A stretch of 64,000 nucleotides of DNA. It comes from Rhodothermales bacterium (GTDB lineage: Bacteria; Bacteroidota; Rhodothermia; Rhodothermales; UBA10348). The stretch lies in assembly GCA_017643395.1 (NCBI GenBank), contig JAEPNP010000001.1, positions 1,013,806-1,077,805 on the forward strand, given 5' to 3'. The notes beneath the pieces were generated by a model. That model ran no database searches, was not told the DNA's origin, and saw only the letters and a program-made list of their open reading frames with translations. Numbering within the stretch: position 1 is the stretch's first letter; every line of letters starts with the position of its first letter. Below are positions 8,710 through 16,687 of the stretch, one piece after another. The translations under genes were made by a program, and so were the position numbers.

Positions 8710-9594
8710 ATGATCTCCTCCATGACCGGCTTCGGCCGCGGCTCCGCCTCCAACCTCTCCTACGAGGCCACCGTCGAGATCCGCGCCGTCAACTCCCGCT
8801 TCTGCGAGGTTTCCATCCGCGGCCCTCGCGAACTCAACGAGCGCGAGCCCCAGATCCAGCGCACGGTCAAGGATGCCCTCTCCCGCGGCCGCATCACGGT
8901 GAACGTACAACTCGACCGCATCGCCACCGGAGACATCGGTCTCGAAGTCAACGAGTCCGCCGTCCAGGCCTATCGCACGGTTCTCGAAAACGTCAGCCGC
9001 GCCGCCGCCCTGCGGGACGAAACCATCACCCTCGACCACCTGCTGCGTTTCCAGGACGTGCTCGTCGCCAAAAGCAGCAGCGACGTCGATCCCGAAGAAC
9101 TCTGGGCACCGGTCTCCGAAGCGCTCGAAGAAGCACTTGATAAGCTGAAGGCCATGCGCCTTATCGAAGGCGAGGCCCTGCAAACCGAACTGCTAAGCCG
9201 CGCCGACTCCATGGAGACCGCTCTGCAGCAGGTCAAGGTCCTCGCCCCCGAGCGCATACCCTCCGCCCGAATTCGCATCCGTGAGCGTCTGGACGAACTG
9301 ATTGCAGAGGGGCGTATCGACCCGGACCGCATCGAACAAGAGATTGCCTTCCTGGCGGACCGTCTGGACGTCACCGAGGAGATCGTGCGCCTGGAGGCCC
9401 ACTTCGCGGCCTATCGCGAAGCCCTTCAGTCTGCGGATCCCGTCGGACGCAAGCTGAACTTCATCGCCCAGGAGATGAACCGGGAGGTGAATACCATTGG
9501 CTCCAAGGCCAACGACGCGGAAATCGCCCAGGTAGTCGTCGGCATGAAGGAGGACCTGGAGAAGGTGCGCGAGCAGATCGAAAATGTCGAGTAG
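8710..9594 (+). CDS. yicC: YicC/YloC-family endoribonuclease-like protein
   Basis: A 294-residue protein beginning MISSMTGFGRGS, the family hallmark, with EIRAVNSRFCEVSIRGPREL and the C-terminal block GRKLNFIAQEMNREVNTIGSKAND and conserved EKVREQIENVE end. The family is described as an RNase involved in sRNA and mRNA turnover. It overlaps gmk by 11 bp; the yicC-gmk pairing is common in bacteria, so the two are cotranscribed. The start is directly downstream of the hairpin cluster. Confidence 0.93.
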   Translation: MISSMTGFGRGSASNLSYEATVEIRAVNSRFCEVSIRGPRELNEREPQIQRTVKDALSRGRITVNVQLDRIATGDIGLEVNESAVQAYRTVLENVSRAAALRDETITLDHLLRFQDVLVAKSSSDVDPEELWAPVSEALEEALDKLKAMRLIEGEALQTELLSRADSMETALQQVKVLAPERIPSARIRIRERLDELIAEGRIDPDRIEQEIAFLADRLDVTEEIVRLEAHFAAYREALQSADPVGRKLNFIAQEMNREVNTIGSKANDAEIAQVVVGMKEDLEKVREQIENVE

Positions 9595-10177
9595 CGGACC
9601 CCGGGGTCGCATCGTCGTGCTCACGGCACCCTCTGGCGGGGGCAAGACTTCTGTAGCGCGACGACTCATGGCCGCCGTGCCTGAGCTGACCTTTTCCGTC
9701 TCCGCGACCACCCGGCCGCCGAGGGAGGGCGAAGTGCACGGCGTGCACTACCATTTTCTGACGCCCACGGAATTCCGTGCTCAGGTGGTCTCGGGCGGCC
9801 TGATCGAGTACGTCGAAGTCTACCCGGACAGGTTCTACGGAACGCTCAAGAGCACGGTCGATGCGGCCACGCCCGAGGCCCCGATCCTGCTTGACATCGA
9901 GGTCGTCGGCGCGCGCAACGTCAAGTCCATGTTCGGAGACGAGGCGCTGACGCTGTTCATCATGCCGCCCAGCCTGGAGGTGCTGGCTGAGCGCCTGCGC
10001 ATGCGGGGCACCGAGACCGAGGCGGACCTGACGACGAGGCTCGACCGCGCGTCCATGGAGCTGGCCGCTGCCAATGATTTCGATCACGTCGTGATGAACG
10101 ATCGCCTGGACGATGCCGCTGCCGAAACGATCGCCCTCGTGCGGTCGTTTCTGGACGGAGACCCCAAGAACCGATGA
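9584..10177 (+). CDS. gmk: Guanylate kinase
   Basis: A 197-residue kinase making GDP from GMP. P-loop APSGGGKTSVARRL; GMP-binding SVSATTRPPREGEVHGVHYHF and FIEY-like GGLIEYVEVYPDRFYGT; Walker B-like PILLDIEVVGARNV; lid RMRGTETEADLTTRLDRA. It overlaps yicC (11 bp) and coaBC (4 bp, ATGA). The small rpoZ gene that often follows gmk is absent here. Confidence 0.97.
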   Translation: MSSSGPRGRIVVLTAPSGGGKTSVARRLMAAVPELTFSVSATTRPPREGEVHGVHYHFLTPTEFRAQVVSGGLIEYVEVYPDRFYGTLKSTVDAATPEAPILLDIEVVGARNVKSMFGDEALTLFIMPPSLEVLAERLRMRGTETEADLTTRLDRASMELAAANDFDHVVMNDRLDDAAAETIALVRSFLDGDPKNR

Positions 10178-11388
10178 CCGAACTCGAAGGCAAACGCTTC
10201 ATCGTCGGCATTTCCGGCGGCATCGCCGCATACAAGTCGGTTGAGTTGGTCCGTCTTCTCCGCAAGGAGGGCGCGGAGGTTCAGGTCCTGCTGACCCCCG
10301 ATGCCACCCGCTTTGTCACGCCGCTCACCCTGGGCACGCTGTCCGAGCGGGAAGTGATGATCGAGATCTTCCCGCCCAACGAGAGCGGAAGCTGGACCCG
10401 ACATGTGCACCTGGGTCTCTGGGCCGACCTCATGATTGTAGCCCCGGCCACCGCCAATACGCTGAGCAAGCTCGTCTCGGGTGCGTGTGACTCGATGCTC
10501 ACCGCCGTCGCGCTTTCCGCGCGATGCCCCATGCTGGTCTGCCCCGCCATGGACCACGACATGTACGAGCACGCCTCCACCCAGGCCAACCTCGAGACGC
10601 TTCGGGGCCGGGGAGTCGAGGTCATGGACGCTCCCGAAGGCCCCTTGGCCAGCGGTCTCGTCGGAAAGGGGCGCTTGCCCGAGCCCGGGGACATTGTCGC
10701 ACGGGCGGTGGGCATGGTACAGGCGGCATCGCCCAAACTGGAAGGTCCGCGCGTGCTGGTGACGGCCGGGCCCACCCGCGAATCCCTGGACCCGGTTCGT
10801 TTTCTGACCAACCGATCTTCCGGAGCGATGGGATTCGAAATCGCCCGGTCCGCGCGACGATTGGGCTGCCGAGTCACGCTGGTGTCCGGCCCCTCGGCGC
10901 TTGAGACCCCGGACGGAGTGCACCGCATTGACGTGGAGAGTGCGGCCGACATGTATGATGCGGTCATGGCGCGCAGAAGCGCAGACGTGATCATCATGGC
11001 GGCGGCAGTCGCCGATTACACGCCTGCTGAAGTCTCGTCGGGCAAGATCAAGAAGAAGGACGGCGAGATGGTCCTGCGGCTGAAACGGACTCGGGACATT
11101 CTGAAGGATCTTGGAGCGAGCCGCGACGATGGCCAGACCCTGGTCGGCTTTGCGCTCGAGACGGACGATGCGCAGTCAGGTGCGCTCAAGAAGCTGCACG
11201 GCAAGAACGTGGACTGGATTGTGCTCAACAATCCCACCGAACAGGGGGCGGGGTTCGGCCCCGGTACCAACAAAGTGACCCTGTTCGGCAAGGCCGGCCA
11301 GGTTGAGCCGCTGCCGGTGATGCCCAAGTCGGAAGTCGCCCTGGCGATTCTGGGTGCGGTCATGCCAGGATTGGCCCAGGAAGCCTGA
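10174..11388 (+). CDS. coaBC: Bifunctional phosphopantothenoylcysteine decarboxylase/phosphopantothenate-cysteine ligase
   Basis: A 404-residue CoA-biosynthesis enzyme. The N-terminal CoaC flavodomain (about 1-180) has GISGGIAAYKSVELVRLLR, the catalytic His in TRHVHLGLWADLMIVAPATANT, and a substrate loop CPAMDHDMY (PAMN in many homologues is PAMD here). The C-terminal CoaB part (about 190-400) has VTAGPTRESLDPVRFLTNRS and AAAVADYTPA, with the KIKK lysines. It is coupled to gmk by a 4-bp overlap. Confidence 0.96.
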   Translation: MTELEGKRFIVGISGGIAAYKSVELVRLLRKEGAEVQVLLTPDATRFVTPLTLGTLSEREVMIEIFPPNESGSWTRHVHLGLWADLMIVAPATANTLSKLVSGACDSMLTAVALSARCPMLVCPAMDHDMYEHASTQANLETLRGRGVEVMDAPEGPLASGLVGKGRLPEPGDIVARAVGMVQAASPKLEGPRVLVTAGPTRESLDPVRFLTNRSSGAMGFEIARSARRLGCRVTLVSGPSALETPDGVHRIDVESAADMYDAVMARRSADVIIMAAAVADYTPAEVSSGKIKKKDGEMVLRLKRTRDILKDLGASRDDGQTLVGFALETDDAQSGALKKLHGKNVDWIVLNNPTEQGAGFGPGTNKVTLFGKAGQVEPLPVMPKSEVALAILGAVMPGLAQEA

Positions 11389-11504
11389 ACGCGACACTCC
11401 GCGCTGCCGTATGACGATTCCCTGTCACAGGGTGTGTATATCCTGTGGGAAACGGTGGGGACAAACCGGGTCTTTCTTGCTCCGAAATGGCCGTTCAGGA
11501 GCCC

Positions 11505-11512
11505 TAGTTTTG
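11505..11512 (+). promoter_or_regulatory. Possible -7 box (TAGTTTTG) before the UDG gene
   Basis: TAGTTTTG matches the Bacteroidota -7 element TAnnTTTG exactly and lies 20 bp before the ATG at 11532. The nearest upstream TTG is about 25 bp away, longer than usual, so only the -7 half is convincing. Confidence 0.35.
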
Positions 11513-11531
11513 CCTGTCTGACGCCGCTCGA

Positions 11532-12434
11532 ATGCACCCGATTCTCGTCCTTCAAAGCGCCCTGGAAGCACACATCGACATCCACGGAGAGACTGATTTG
11601 CTGGGCGATGAGGTGGTTGCCGTGGAAACGGAGGCACCGCCGGCCGCACCGAAGCAGGCCCTGTCCGAGCCGCCGCCGCCCCAGCCGGCACGGCCCGTCG
11701 GCACGGCCGAGCCCGACACCAAATCTGCCGCTCCGCCGGGGCCCCCTGCCGTCGAACCACGGCCCGTCCCGGCCGCCGAGCCCGCACCCGAGCCGCAGCG
11801 CCCATCGCCCGTGGAGAACCCATACCAACGCATTTCGGCGCTCATCCCGGCCGACTCGCCCATCGCCCGGATCGATACACTGGAGGCGCTGCGCTCCTTC
11901 GTGGCCGAGACTGAACTGATCGAGCTGGACCACACGCGGAAGAATCCGGTGTTCGGCGTCGGCAATCCCGAGGCGGACCTCATGGTGATCGGTGAGGCGC
12001 CGGGCGCCGATGAGGACGCGCAGGGCGAACCGTTCGTGGGCCGGGCGGGTCAGCTCTTGACCAAGATCCTCGGCGCCATCGGGTTCGAGCGCGAGGATGT
12101 GTACATCGCAAACATTCTCAAGAGCCGGCCACCCAACAACCGGGATCCGCGGCCGGACGAGGTCGCCGCGCACATTCCGGTGCTCTACCGGCAGATTGCC
12201 CTGATTCAGCCGAAAGTGATGCTTTGTGTCGGCAAGACGGCGGGGAACTCGCTGTTGGGCAGGAATGCATCGCTCAAGAGCATGCGGGGCACGTTTCAGG
12301 ATTTCCACGGCCTGCCGGTGCTGGTGACGTATCACCCGGCCGCGCTCCTGCGCAATCCCAACTGGAAGCGTCCGACCTGGGAGGACGTGCAGCTGCTGCG
12401 CGAGAAGTATGATCAGCTCACCGCGGGAGCCTGA
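11532..12434 (+). CDS. Family 4 uracil-DNA glycosylase lacking the iron-sulfur cysteines
   Basis: A 300-residue protein. Residues 30-100 are a Pro/Ala-rich linker; 115-300 form the glycosylase. Motif [18 protein letters not shown] (154-170), the RDPRPDE stretch (204-210) and motif [16 protein letters not shown] (266-280) are intact, so uracil excision activity is plausible. Typical family 4 enzymes hold a [4Fe-4S] cluster with four cysteines: a CxxC before the KTRxN block, one in the KCRPP motif, and one about 15 residues later. Here those places read [14 protein letters not shown] (Ser198) and AAHIPVL (His214); the only Cys is in LCVG. dnaB begins 1 bp after the stop. Confidence 0.85.
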   Translation: MHPILVLQSALEAHIDIHGETDLLGDEVVAVETEAPPAAPKQALSEPPPPQPARPVGTAEPDTKSAAPPGPPAVEPRPVPAAEPAPEPQRPSPVENPYQRISALIPADSPIARIDTLEALRSFVAETELIELDHTRKNPVFGVGNPEADLMVIGEAPGADEDAQGEPFVGRAGQLLTKILGAIGFEREDVYIANILKSRPPNNRDPRPDEVAAHIPVLYRQIALIQPKVMLCVGKTAGNSLLGRNASLKSMRGTFQDFHGLPVLVTYHPAALLRNPNWKRPTWEDVQLLREKYDQLTAGA

Positions 12435-12435
12435 C

Positions 12436-14412
12436 ATGATGCCTCCTGATCCCATGTTGCCGGTCCCGCGCAAGGGACCCGAGGGGCGCATTCCGCCGCA
12501 GGCCGTCGAGGTCGAACAAGCCGTGCTGGGCGCGATGCTCATCGACCCGGATGCCATCCCGCGGGCCATCGAGATCATTGAGCCGGGCGCGTTCTATACG
12601 GACCGGCACAACAAGATCTACCAGGCGGTCCTGAGCCTGTTCGAGCGCACCAATCCCGTGGACATCATCACGGTGACGGATGAGCTCAAACGCCGCGAGG
12701 AACTGGAGGCCGTCGGCGGCGCCTACTACATCACCGAGCTGACGGCACAGGTGGCGAATGCCGCGAACGTGGAGTACCACGCGCGCATTATCGCCGAGAA
12801 GAGCCTGCTCAGGCAGATGATCACCACACTCGGTGATCTGATCGGCAAGGCGTACGAGCCCGGCTCTGACGCCTTCGAACTGCTGGATGCCGCCGAGGGC
12901 GACATCTTCCGCATCTCGGAGTCGAATCTGAGGCGCGCGGCCACATCCATGAAGGACGTGCTCAAGGATACGCTCACCCGCCTCGAGTCCATTCACGGAC
13001 GCGAGGGCGGCGTGACCGGAGTGCCGAGCGGGTTCTCAAAGCTGGATCAGATGACCTCCGGCTGGCAGAAGTCGGATCTGATCATCCTGGCGGCCCGCCC
13101 ATCGATGGGCAAAACCGCATTCTCGCTGTCCTGCGCACGAAATGCTGCCCTGCATCCCAAGATGCCGGTCGGCGTGGCCATCTTCAGCCTGGAGATGAGC
13201 GCGCAGCAGCTGGCGCAGCGCATGCTGACGTCAGAAGCCAGGGTGGATGCCCAGGCGGCCCGCACCGGTCGGCTGCGGGACGATGATTGGCCGCGCATGG
13301 CGCGAGCCGCCGGTCGACTGTCCGAGGCACCGATATTTATTGACGACACGCCGGGCCTCTCGGTGCTCGAGCTTCGAGCCAAGTGTCGCCGCTTGAAGGC
13401 CGAGCACGACATCGGCCTCATCATCGTGGATTACCTGCAGCTCATGCACGGGACCACGACGAACAAGAATGCCAACCGCGAGCAGGAAATCGCGCACATC
13501 TCGCGGTCGCTGAAGGCGCTGGCAAAGGAGCTGGACGTGCCGGTGATCGCGCTGTCGCAGCTGAGTCGTGCCGTGGAGACGCGTGGCGGGGACAAGCGGC
13601 CGCAGCTGTCAGACCTGAGGGAATCGGGTTGCCTTACGGGTGAGAGTCTGGTGGCAATGGCCGATACCGGCGAACGGATACCGATCCGCGAACTGGCTGG
13701 CAAGTCCGGGTTCAGAGTCTGGGCGGTCGATGAGCCCTCCGGAAAGCTGGTCAAGTCGGTGGTCAGCAACGCGTTCTCAACCGGGACCAAGCCGGTCCTG
13801 AAGCTGAGAACCAAACTTGGAAAGACGATTCGGGCGACGGGCAATCACAAGTTTCTGACCATCGAGGGCTGGAAGCGGCTGGATGAGCTGGGGGGTGGGG
13901 ACCTGCTGGCCATTCCGAGCATCGAGTTTCTGCAGCACGCGACGCTACTACAGCTGGCAGGAGCTGCGAGCAACGACCCCGACCAGCCAGCGCGACTTCA
14001 CCGCGATGTCGATTGGGACCAAATCCAATCGATCGAACCGGACGGCGTTGAGCAAGTGTTCGACCTGACGGTTCCGGGTCCGCACAACTTCGTCGCGAAC
14101 GATATCGTGGTCCACAATTCCATCGAGCAAGACGCCGATATCGTCGGCTTCATATACCGCGCCGAGCGCTACGGCATTACGGTAGACGAAAACGGCAACT
14201 CCACCGAAGGCATGGCCGAGATCATCATCGGCAAGCAGCGTAACGGGCCGATTGGAGATATCCGCCTGGCATTCGTCCACCAGTTTGCCCGGTTCGAGAA
14301 TCTGAACTCGTATTACCAGGGTGTGCCTGGAGGCGGCCTTCCGGGAGACGAGCCCATGGGTGGAGACGGATCACCCGGCGGCGCAGGCTACGACGAGCCG
14401 CCGCCGTTCTAG
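12436..14412 (+). CDS. dnaB: Replicative DNA helicase DnaB, precursor containing an intein
   Basis: A 658-residue precursor; after splicing the helicase would be 495 residues. The N-terminal domain begins PPQAVEVEQAVLGAMLID. The RecA-like core has Walker A ARPSMGKTAFSLS, IFSLEMS, Walker B GLIIVDYLQLM, and arginine-finger region KALAKELDVPVIALSQLSR. The conserved DLRESGSIEQDAD motif is split after Gly398 by a 163-residue intein (13630-14118) and resumes with Ser562. I start at ATG 12436, one base after the UDG gene stop. The C-terminal tail is Gly/Pro/Glu-rich. Confidence 0.97.
   Translation: MMPPDPMLPVPRKGPEGRIPPQAVEVEQAVLGAMLIDPDAIPRAIEIIEPGAFYTDRHNKIYQAVLSLFERTNPVDIITVTDELKRREELEAVGGAYYITELTAQVANAANVEYHARIIAEKSLLRQMITTLGDLIGKAYEPGSDAFELLDAAEGDIFRISESNLRRAATSMKDVLKDTLTRLESIHGREGGVTGVPSGFSKLDQMTSGWQKSDLIILAARPSMGKTAFSLSCARNAALHPKMPVGVAIFSLEMSAQQLAQRMLTSEARVDAQAARTGRLRDDDWPRMARAAGRLSEAPIFIDDTPGLSVLELRAKCRRLKAEHDIGLIIVDYLQLMHGTTTNKNANREQEIAHISRSLKALAKELDVPVIALSQLSRAVETRGGDKRPQLSDLRESGCLTGESLVAMADTGERIPIRELAGKSGFRVWAVDEPSGKLVKSVVSNAFSTGTKPVLKLRTKLGKTIRATGNHKFLTIEGWKRLDELGGGDLLAIPSIEFLQHATLLQLAGAASNDPDQPARLHRDVDWDQIQSIEPDGVEQVFDLTVPGPHNFVANDIVVHNSIEQDADIVGFIYRAERYGITVDENGNSTEGMAEIIIGKQRNGPIGDIRLAFVHQFARFENLNSYYQGVPGGGLPGDEPMGGDGSPGGAGYDEPPPF
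13630..14118 (+). other. Natural mini-intein in DnaB (163 residues, no homing endonuclease)
   Basis: The intein starts with Cys (CLTGESLVAMADTGE), has the block B-type motif RATGNHKFLTIEGWKRLDEL, and ends with blocks F and G (EQVFDLTVPGPHNFVANDIV, then VHN) before Ser +1. These are all the residues needed for cis-splicing: Cys1, the block B T/N-xx-H, penultimate His, terminal Asn, and Ser +1. The insertion point, after DLRESG and before SIEQDAD, is the one used by the Rhodothermus and Synechocystis DnaB inteins. No LAGLIDADG-type endonuclease is present; only about 45 residues separate the two splicing halves. Confidence 0.95.
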
Positions 14413-14430
14413 CATCTCGCGCCGACGCCC

Positions 14431-14449
14431 GCCGGGCCGCACGCCCGGC
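14431..14449. terminator. Hairpin between convergent dnaB and terC-like genes
   Basis: A perfect 7-bp stem GCCGGGC/GCCCGGC with a 5-base loop sits in the 55-bp gap between two convergent genes. It could end transcription from both sides; no T-tract is visible. Confidence 0.4.
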
Positions 14450-14467
14450 ACCCGGCCCGCTCGCCCG

Positions 14468-15217
14468 TCAGGCGTCCGAAGCTTTCGGCGTCGCCCGTAG
14501 CTCCACCGGTTCGAGCTTCGACTTCTTCATGCGCAGATTGAGCATCTCCACGAACACGGAAAAGGCCATCGCAAAATAGATGTAGCCTCGTGGAATGTGG
14601 AATTCCAGGCCTTCGGCGACAAGCGCAACGCCCACCATGAGGAGGAAGGCAAGCGCCAACATCTTCACCGTCGGGTGCTTGGCGATGAACTCGGAGACTG
14701 CCCTGGCGCTCACCATCATAAAGAGGATGGCGATCACGATGGCCGTGATCATAATGGGCACCTGATCGACCATGCCGACGGCCGTGATCACCGAGTCGAG
14801 CGAGAAGACAAGGTCAAGGATCAGAATCTGAATGATCACACTGCGGAAGGTCACCACGCCGGCCGCGGCGTGCCCACCCTCGTGGCCCTCCAGCTTGTTG
14901 TGGATTTCGTGGGTGCTTTTGGCGAGCAGGAAGGCACCTCCACCAATCAGAATCAGGTCCCGACCGGAAATGGCCTCACCCAGTACCTCAAACAGAGGCG
15001 CGGTGAGCTTCATGATCCACGCCAGCGAAAGCAGAAGGCCTACCCGACCGATCAGCGCCAGGGCCAGACCAATGAACCGTGCTCGAGGCTGCTGCTCTTC
15101 GGGCAGCTTTCCAGCGAGGATCGAGATGAAGATGATGTTGTCGACCCCGAGTACAATCTCAAGGGACGTCAGCGTCAGGAGGGCGATCCAGCCCTCAGGC
15201 GTCGTGATCCAGTCCAC
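14468..15217 (-). CDS. TerC-family integral membrane protein
   Basis: A 249-residue protein with about seven hydrophobic segments. It has the TerC signatures LTSLEIVLGVDNIIFISILAGKL near the N-terminus and ILDLVFSLDSVITAVGMVD in the middle, each with the paired acidic residues (E/D..DN and D..SLDS) thought to bind metal. TerC-like proteins are linked to tellurite resistance and, in several species, to metal handling such as Mn export to secreted proteins. It stands alone on the minus strand, convergent with dnaB. Confidence 0.9.
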   Translation of the reverse strand: MDWITTPEGWIALLTLTSLEIVLGVDNIIFISILAGKLPEEQQPRARFIGLALALIGRVGLLLSLAWIMKLTAPLFEVLGEAISGRDLILIGGGAFLLAKSTHEIHNKLEGHEGGHAAAGVVTFRSVIIQILILDLVFSLDSVITAVGMVDQVPIMITAIVIAILFMMVSARAVSEFIAKHPTVKMLALAFLLMVGVALVAEGLEFHIPRGYIYFAMAFSVFVEMLNLRMKKSKLEPVELRATPKASDA

Positions 15218-15586
15218 GGCTTCCGGGCAGTTGGGTCCCGGAATCTAACCGCGTGTTCCGCGACGCGCTACCGGACAGGCGAGCGGAACGAGAACAGTCC
15301 TCGCAGCCGAGCCTTAAGGGCCCGCATCAACCGTTTCCACATGTCGGATTCGGTCAGAGTGTCAGCCAGGTTCCGATGAGGCTTCGCCGCACGAGCAGCG
15401 AGGAGACCAGCGGAAGGGAGGCAAGGATCTTGACGAGTTTCACCGTACTGGGGGTGGGGTTCTGTTATTCGTACGGGGACTTGCCCCGCGCGGTTACACG
15501 TTCGCGCTGCAGCACGTAGGTTGGGATCCGCTTCTCGCACCTCACCTCCGCTTGGCGCGCCAATCGCCGCTTAACCCGTCACCCTC
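15218..15586. other. Gene-free stretch between the TerC-like and AI-2E genes
   Basis: 369 bp without a convincing gene. It includes an imperfect inverted repeat GTTCCGC (15255-15261)/GCGGAAC (15283-15289). Short open frames exist on both strands, the longest about 90 codons on the minus strand ending in an Arg-rich tail, but their composition and overlap argue against coding. It presumably contains divergent promoters. Confidence 0.4.
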
Positions 15587-16687
15587 GTGGAAGACAAGGA
15601 AAAGTTCAGACGAGCCACCGTGCTGCTGCTCGTTGGAGCCGTATCGCTCGTGTTTGTCTGGATGATCAGGAGTTTCCTGGTGGCCTTGTTGCTGGCCGCC
15701 ATTTTCTCCGGCATGGCGATGCCCATCTACCGCCGATTGCGGGACCGCATCAAGAGCGAAGGCACCGCCGCGGTATTGACGATCGTGGGTCTGCTCATCC
15801 TCGTAGGCCTCCCGTTGGCCATTTTCCTTGGGATCGTGGTGGCCCAGGCGGTCGAGGTCAGTCAGACGGCGAGACCCTGGATAGAGGCACAGATCGAGCA
15901 GCCCCGCCTCATTGAGGAGTACGTGCGCAACATCCCCATGATTGGCAGCGCCATTCCCAGTGAGACGGACATCGCGGCGAAACTCGGCGAATTCGCTTCG
16001 ACGGTAGGCAGCTTCCTGGCCGATAGCGTGGTGGACTTCACGCGCGGTACGGCCAACTTCTTTCTCATGCTGTTCGTGATGTTGTACTCGATGTACTTCT
16101 TCCTGACAGCAGGACGCAGCATCCTAAACCGGGTGCTCTACTACATCCCGCTGCCCAGCGAGGTGGAGCTTGAGCTGGTCGACAAATTCGTCACCGTGAC
16201 CCGCGCAGTACTGAAGGGCAGTCTGGTCATTGGTGTTATCCAGGGGGCGCTTGCTGGTGCTTCCTTTTGGGTGGCTGGCGTTCCCGGCTGGGCCTTCTGG
16301 ACGGCGGTCATGGTGGTGCTCTCCATTGTGCCTGCCATCGGATCCGCCCTCGTCTGGATACCTGCTGTCGCCTATCTCGCCGTTTCGGGCCAGACCGCGG
16401 CGGCCATCGGCGTCGGCGCGTGGTGCGGCATCGTGGCCGGGTCCGTGGACAACTTCCTGCGGCCCGCACTCGTGGGCAAGGACACGAAACTCCCGGACCT
16501 TCTGGTGCTGGTCGGCACGCTGGGAGGCATCTTCCTCTTCGGCGCCGTCGGATTCATCCTGGGGCCCATCGTAGTGGCCCTGTTTCTGGCCGTTTGGGAG
16601 CTTTATGGTGAGGTGTTCGAAGAGTGGCTGCCGCCTGCACCCGACAGAGAACCCGAGCGCCTGACTGAGAGTCTAGCCACTGAATGA
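15587..16687 (+). CDS. AI-2E family transporter (PerM-like)
   Basis: A 366-residue membrane protein starting at GTG 15587. It shows the family pattern: two N-terminal TM segments (RATVLLLVGAVSLVFVWMIR, then LLAAIFSGMAMPIYRRLRDR), a soluble loop, and a C-terminal TM bundle with GVIQGALAGASFWVAGVPGWAFW and the conserved VDNFLRPALVGKDTKLPDLLVLVGTLGG. Substrate unknown; family members have been tied to AI-2 or ion export. Its last 15 bp overlap the end of the convergent papain-like gene, a tight junction with the accessory segment. Confidence 0.92.
   Translation: MEDKEKFRRATVLLLVGAVSLVFVWMIRSFLVALLLAAIFSGMAMPIYRRLRDRIKSEGTAAVLTIVGLLILVGLPLAIFLGIVVAQAVEVSQTARPWIEAQIEQPRLIEEYVRNIPMIGSAIPSETDIAAKLGEFASTVGSFLADSVVDFTRGTANFFLMLFVMLYSMYFFLTAGRSILNRVLYYIPLPSEVELELVDKFVTVTRAVLKGSLVIGVIQGALAGASFWVAGVPGWAFWTAVMVVLSIVPAIGSALVWIPAVAYLAVSGQTAAAIGVGAWCGIVAGSVDNFLRPALVGKDTKLPDLLVLVGTLGGIFLFGAVGFILGPIVVALFLAVWELYGEVFEEWLPPAPDREPERLTESLATE

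Noticed and set aside
11016-12578. 520-codon minus-strand open frame across coaBC, UDG and dnaB
   Set aside because: It is antisense to three well-supported genes; its residue mix is typical of a high-GC shadow frame.
15253-15540. Small open frames on both strands between the TerC-like and AI-2E genes
   Set aside because: They overlap each other, match no family and lack a ribosome site; coding is not supported.
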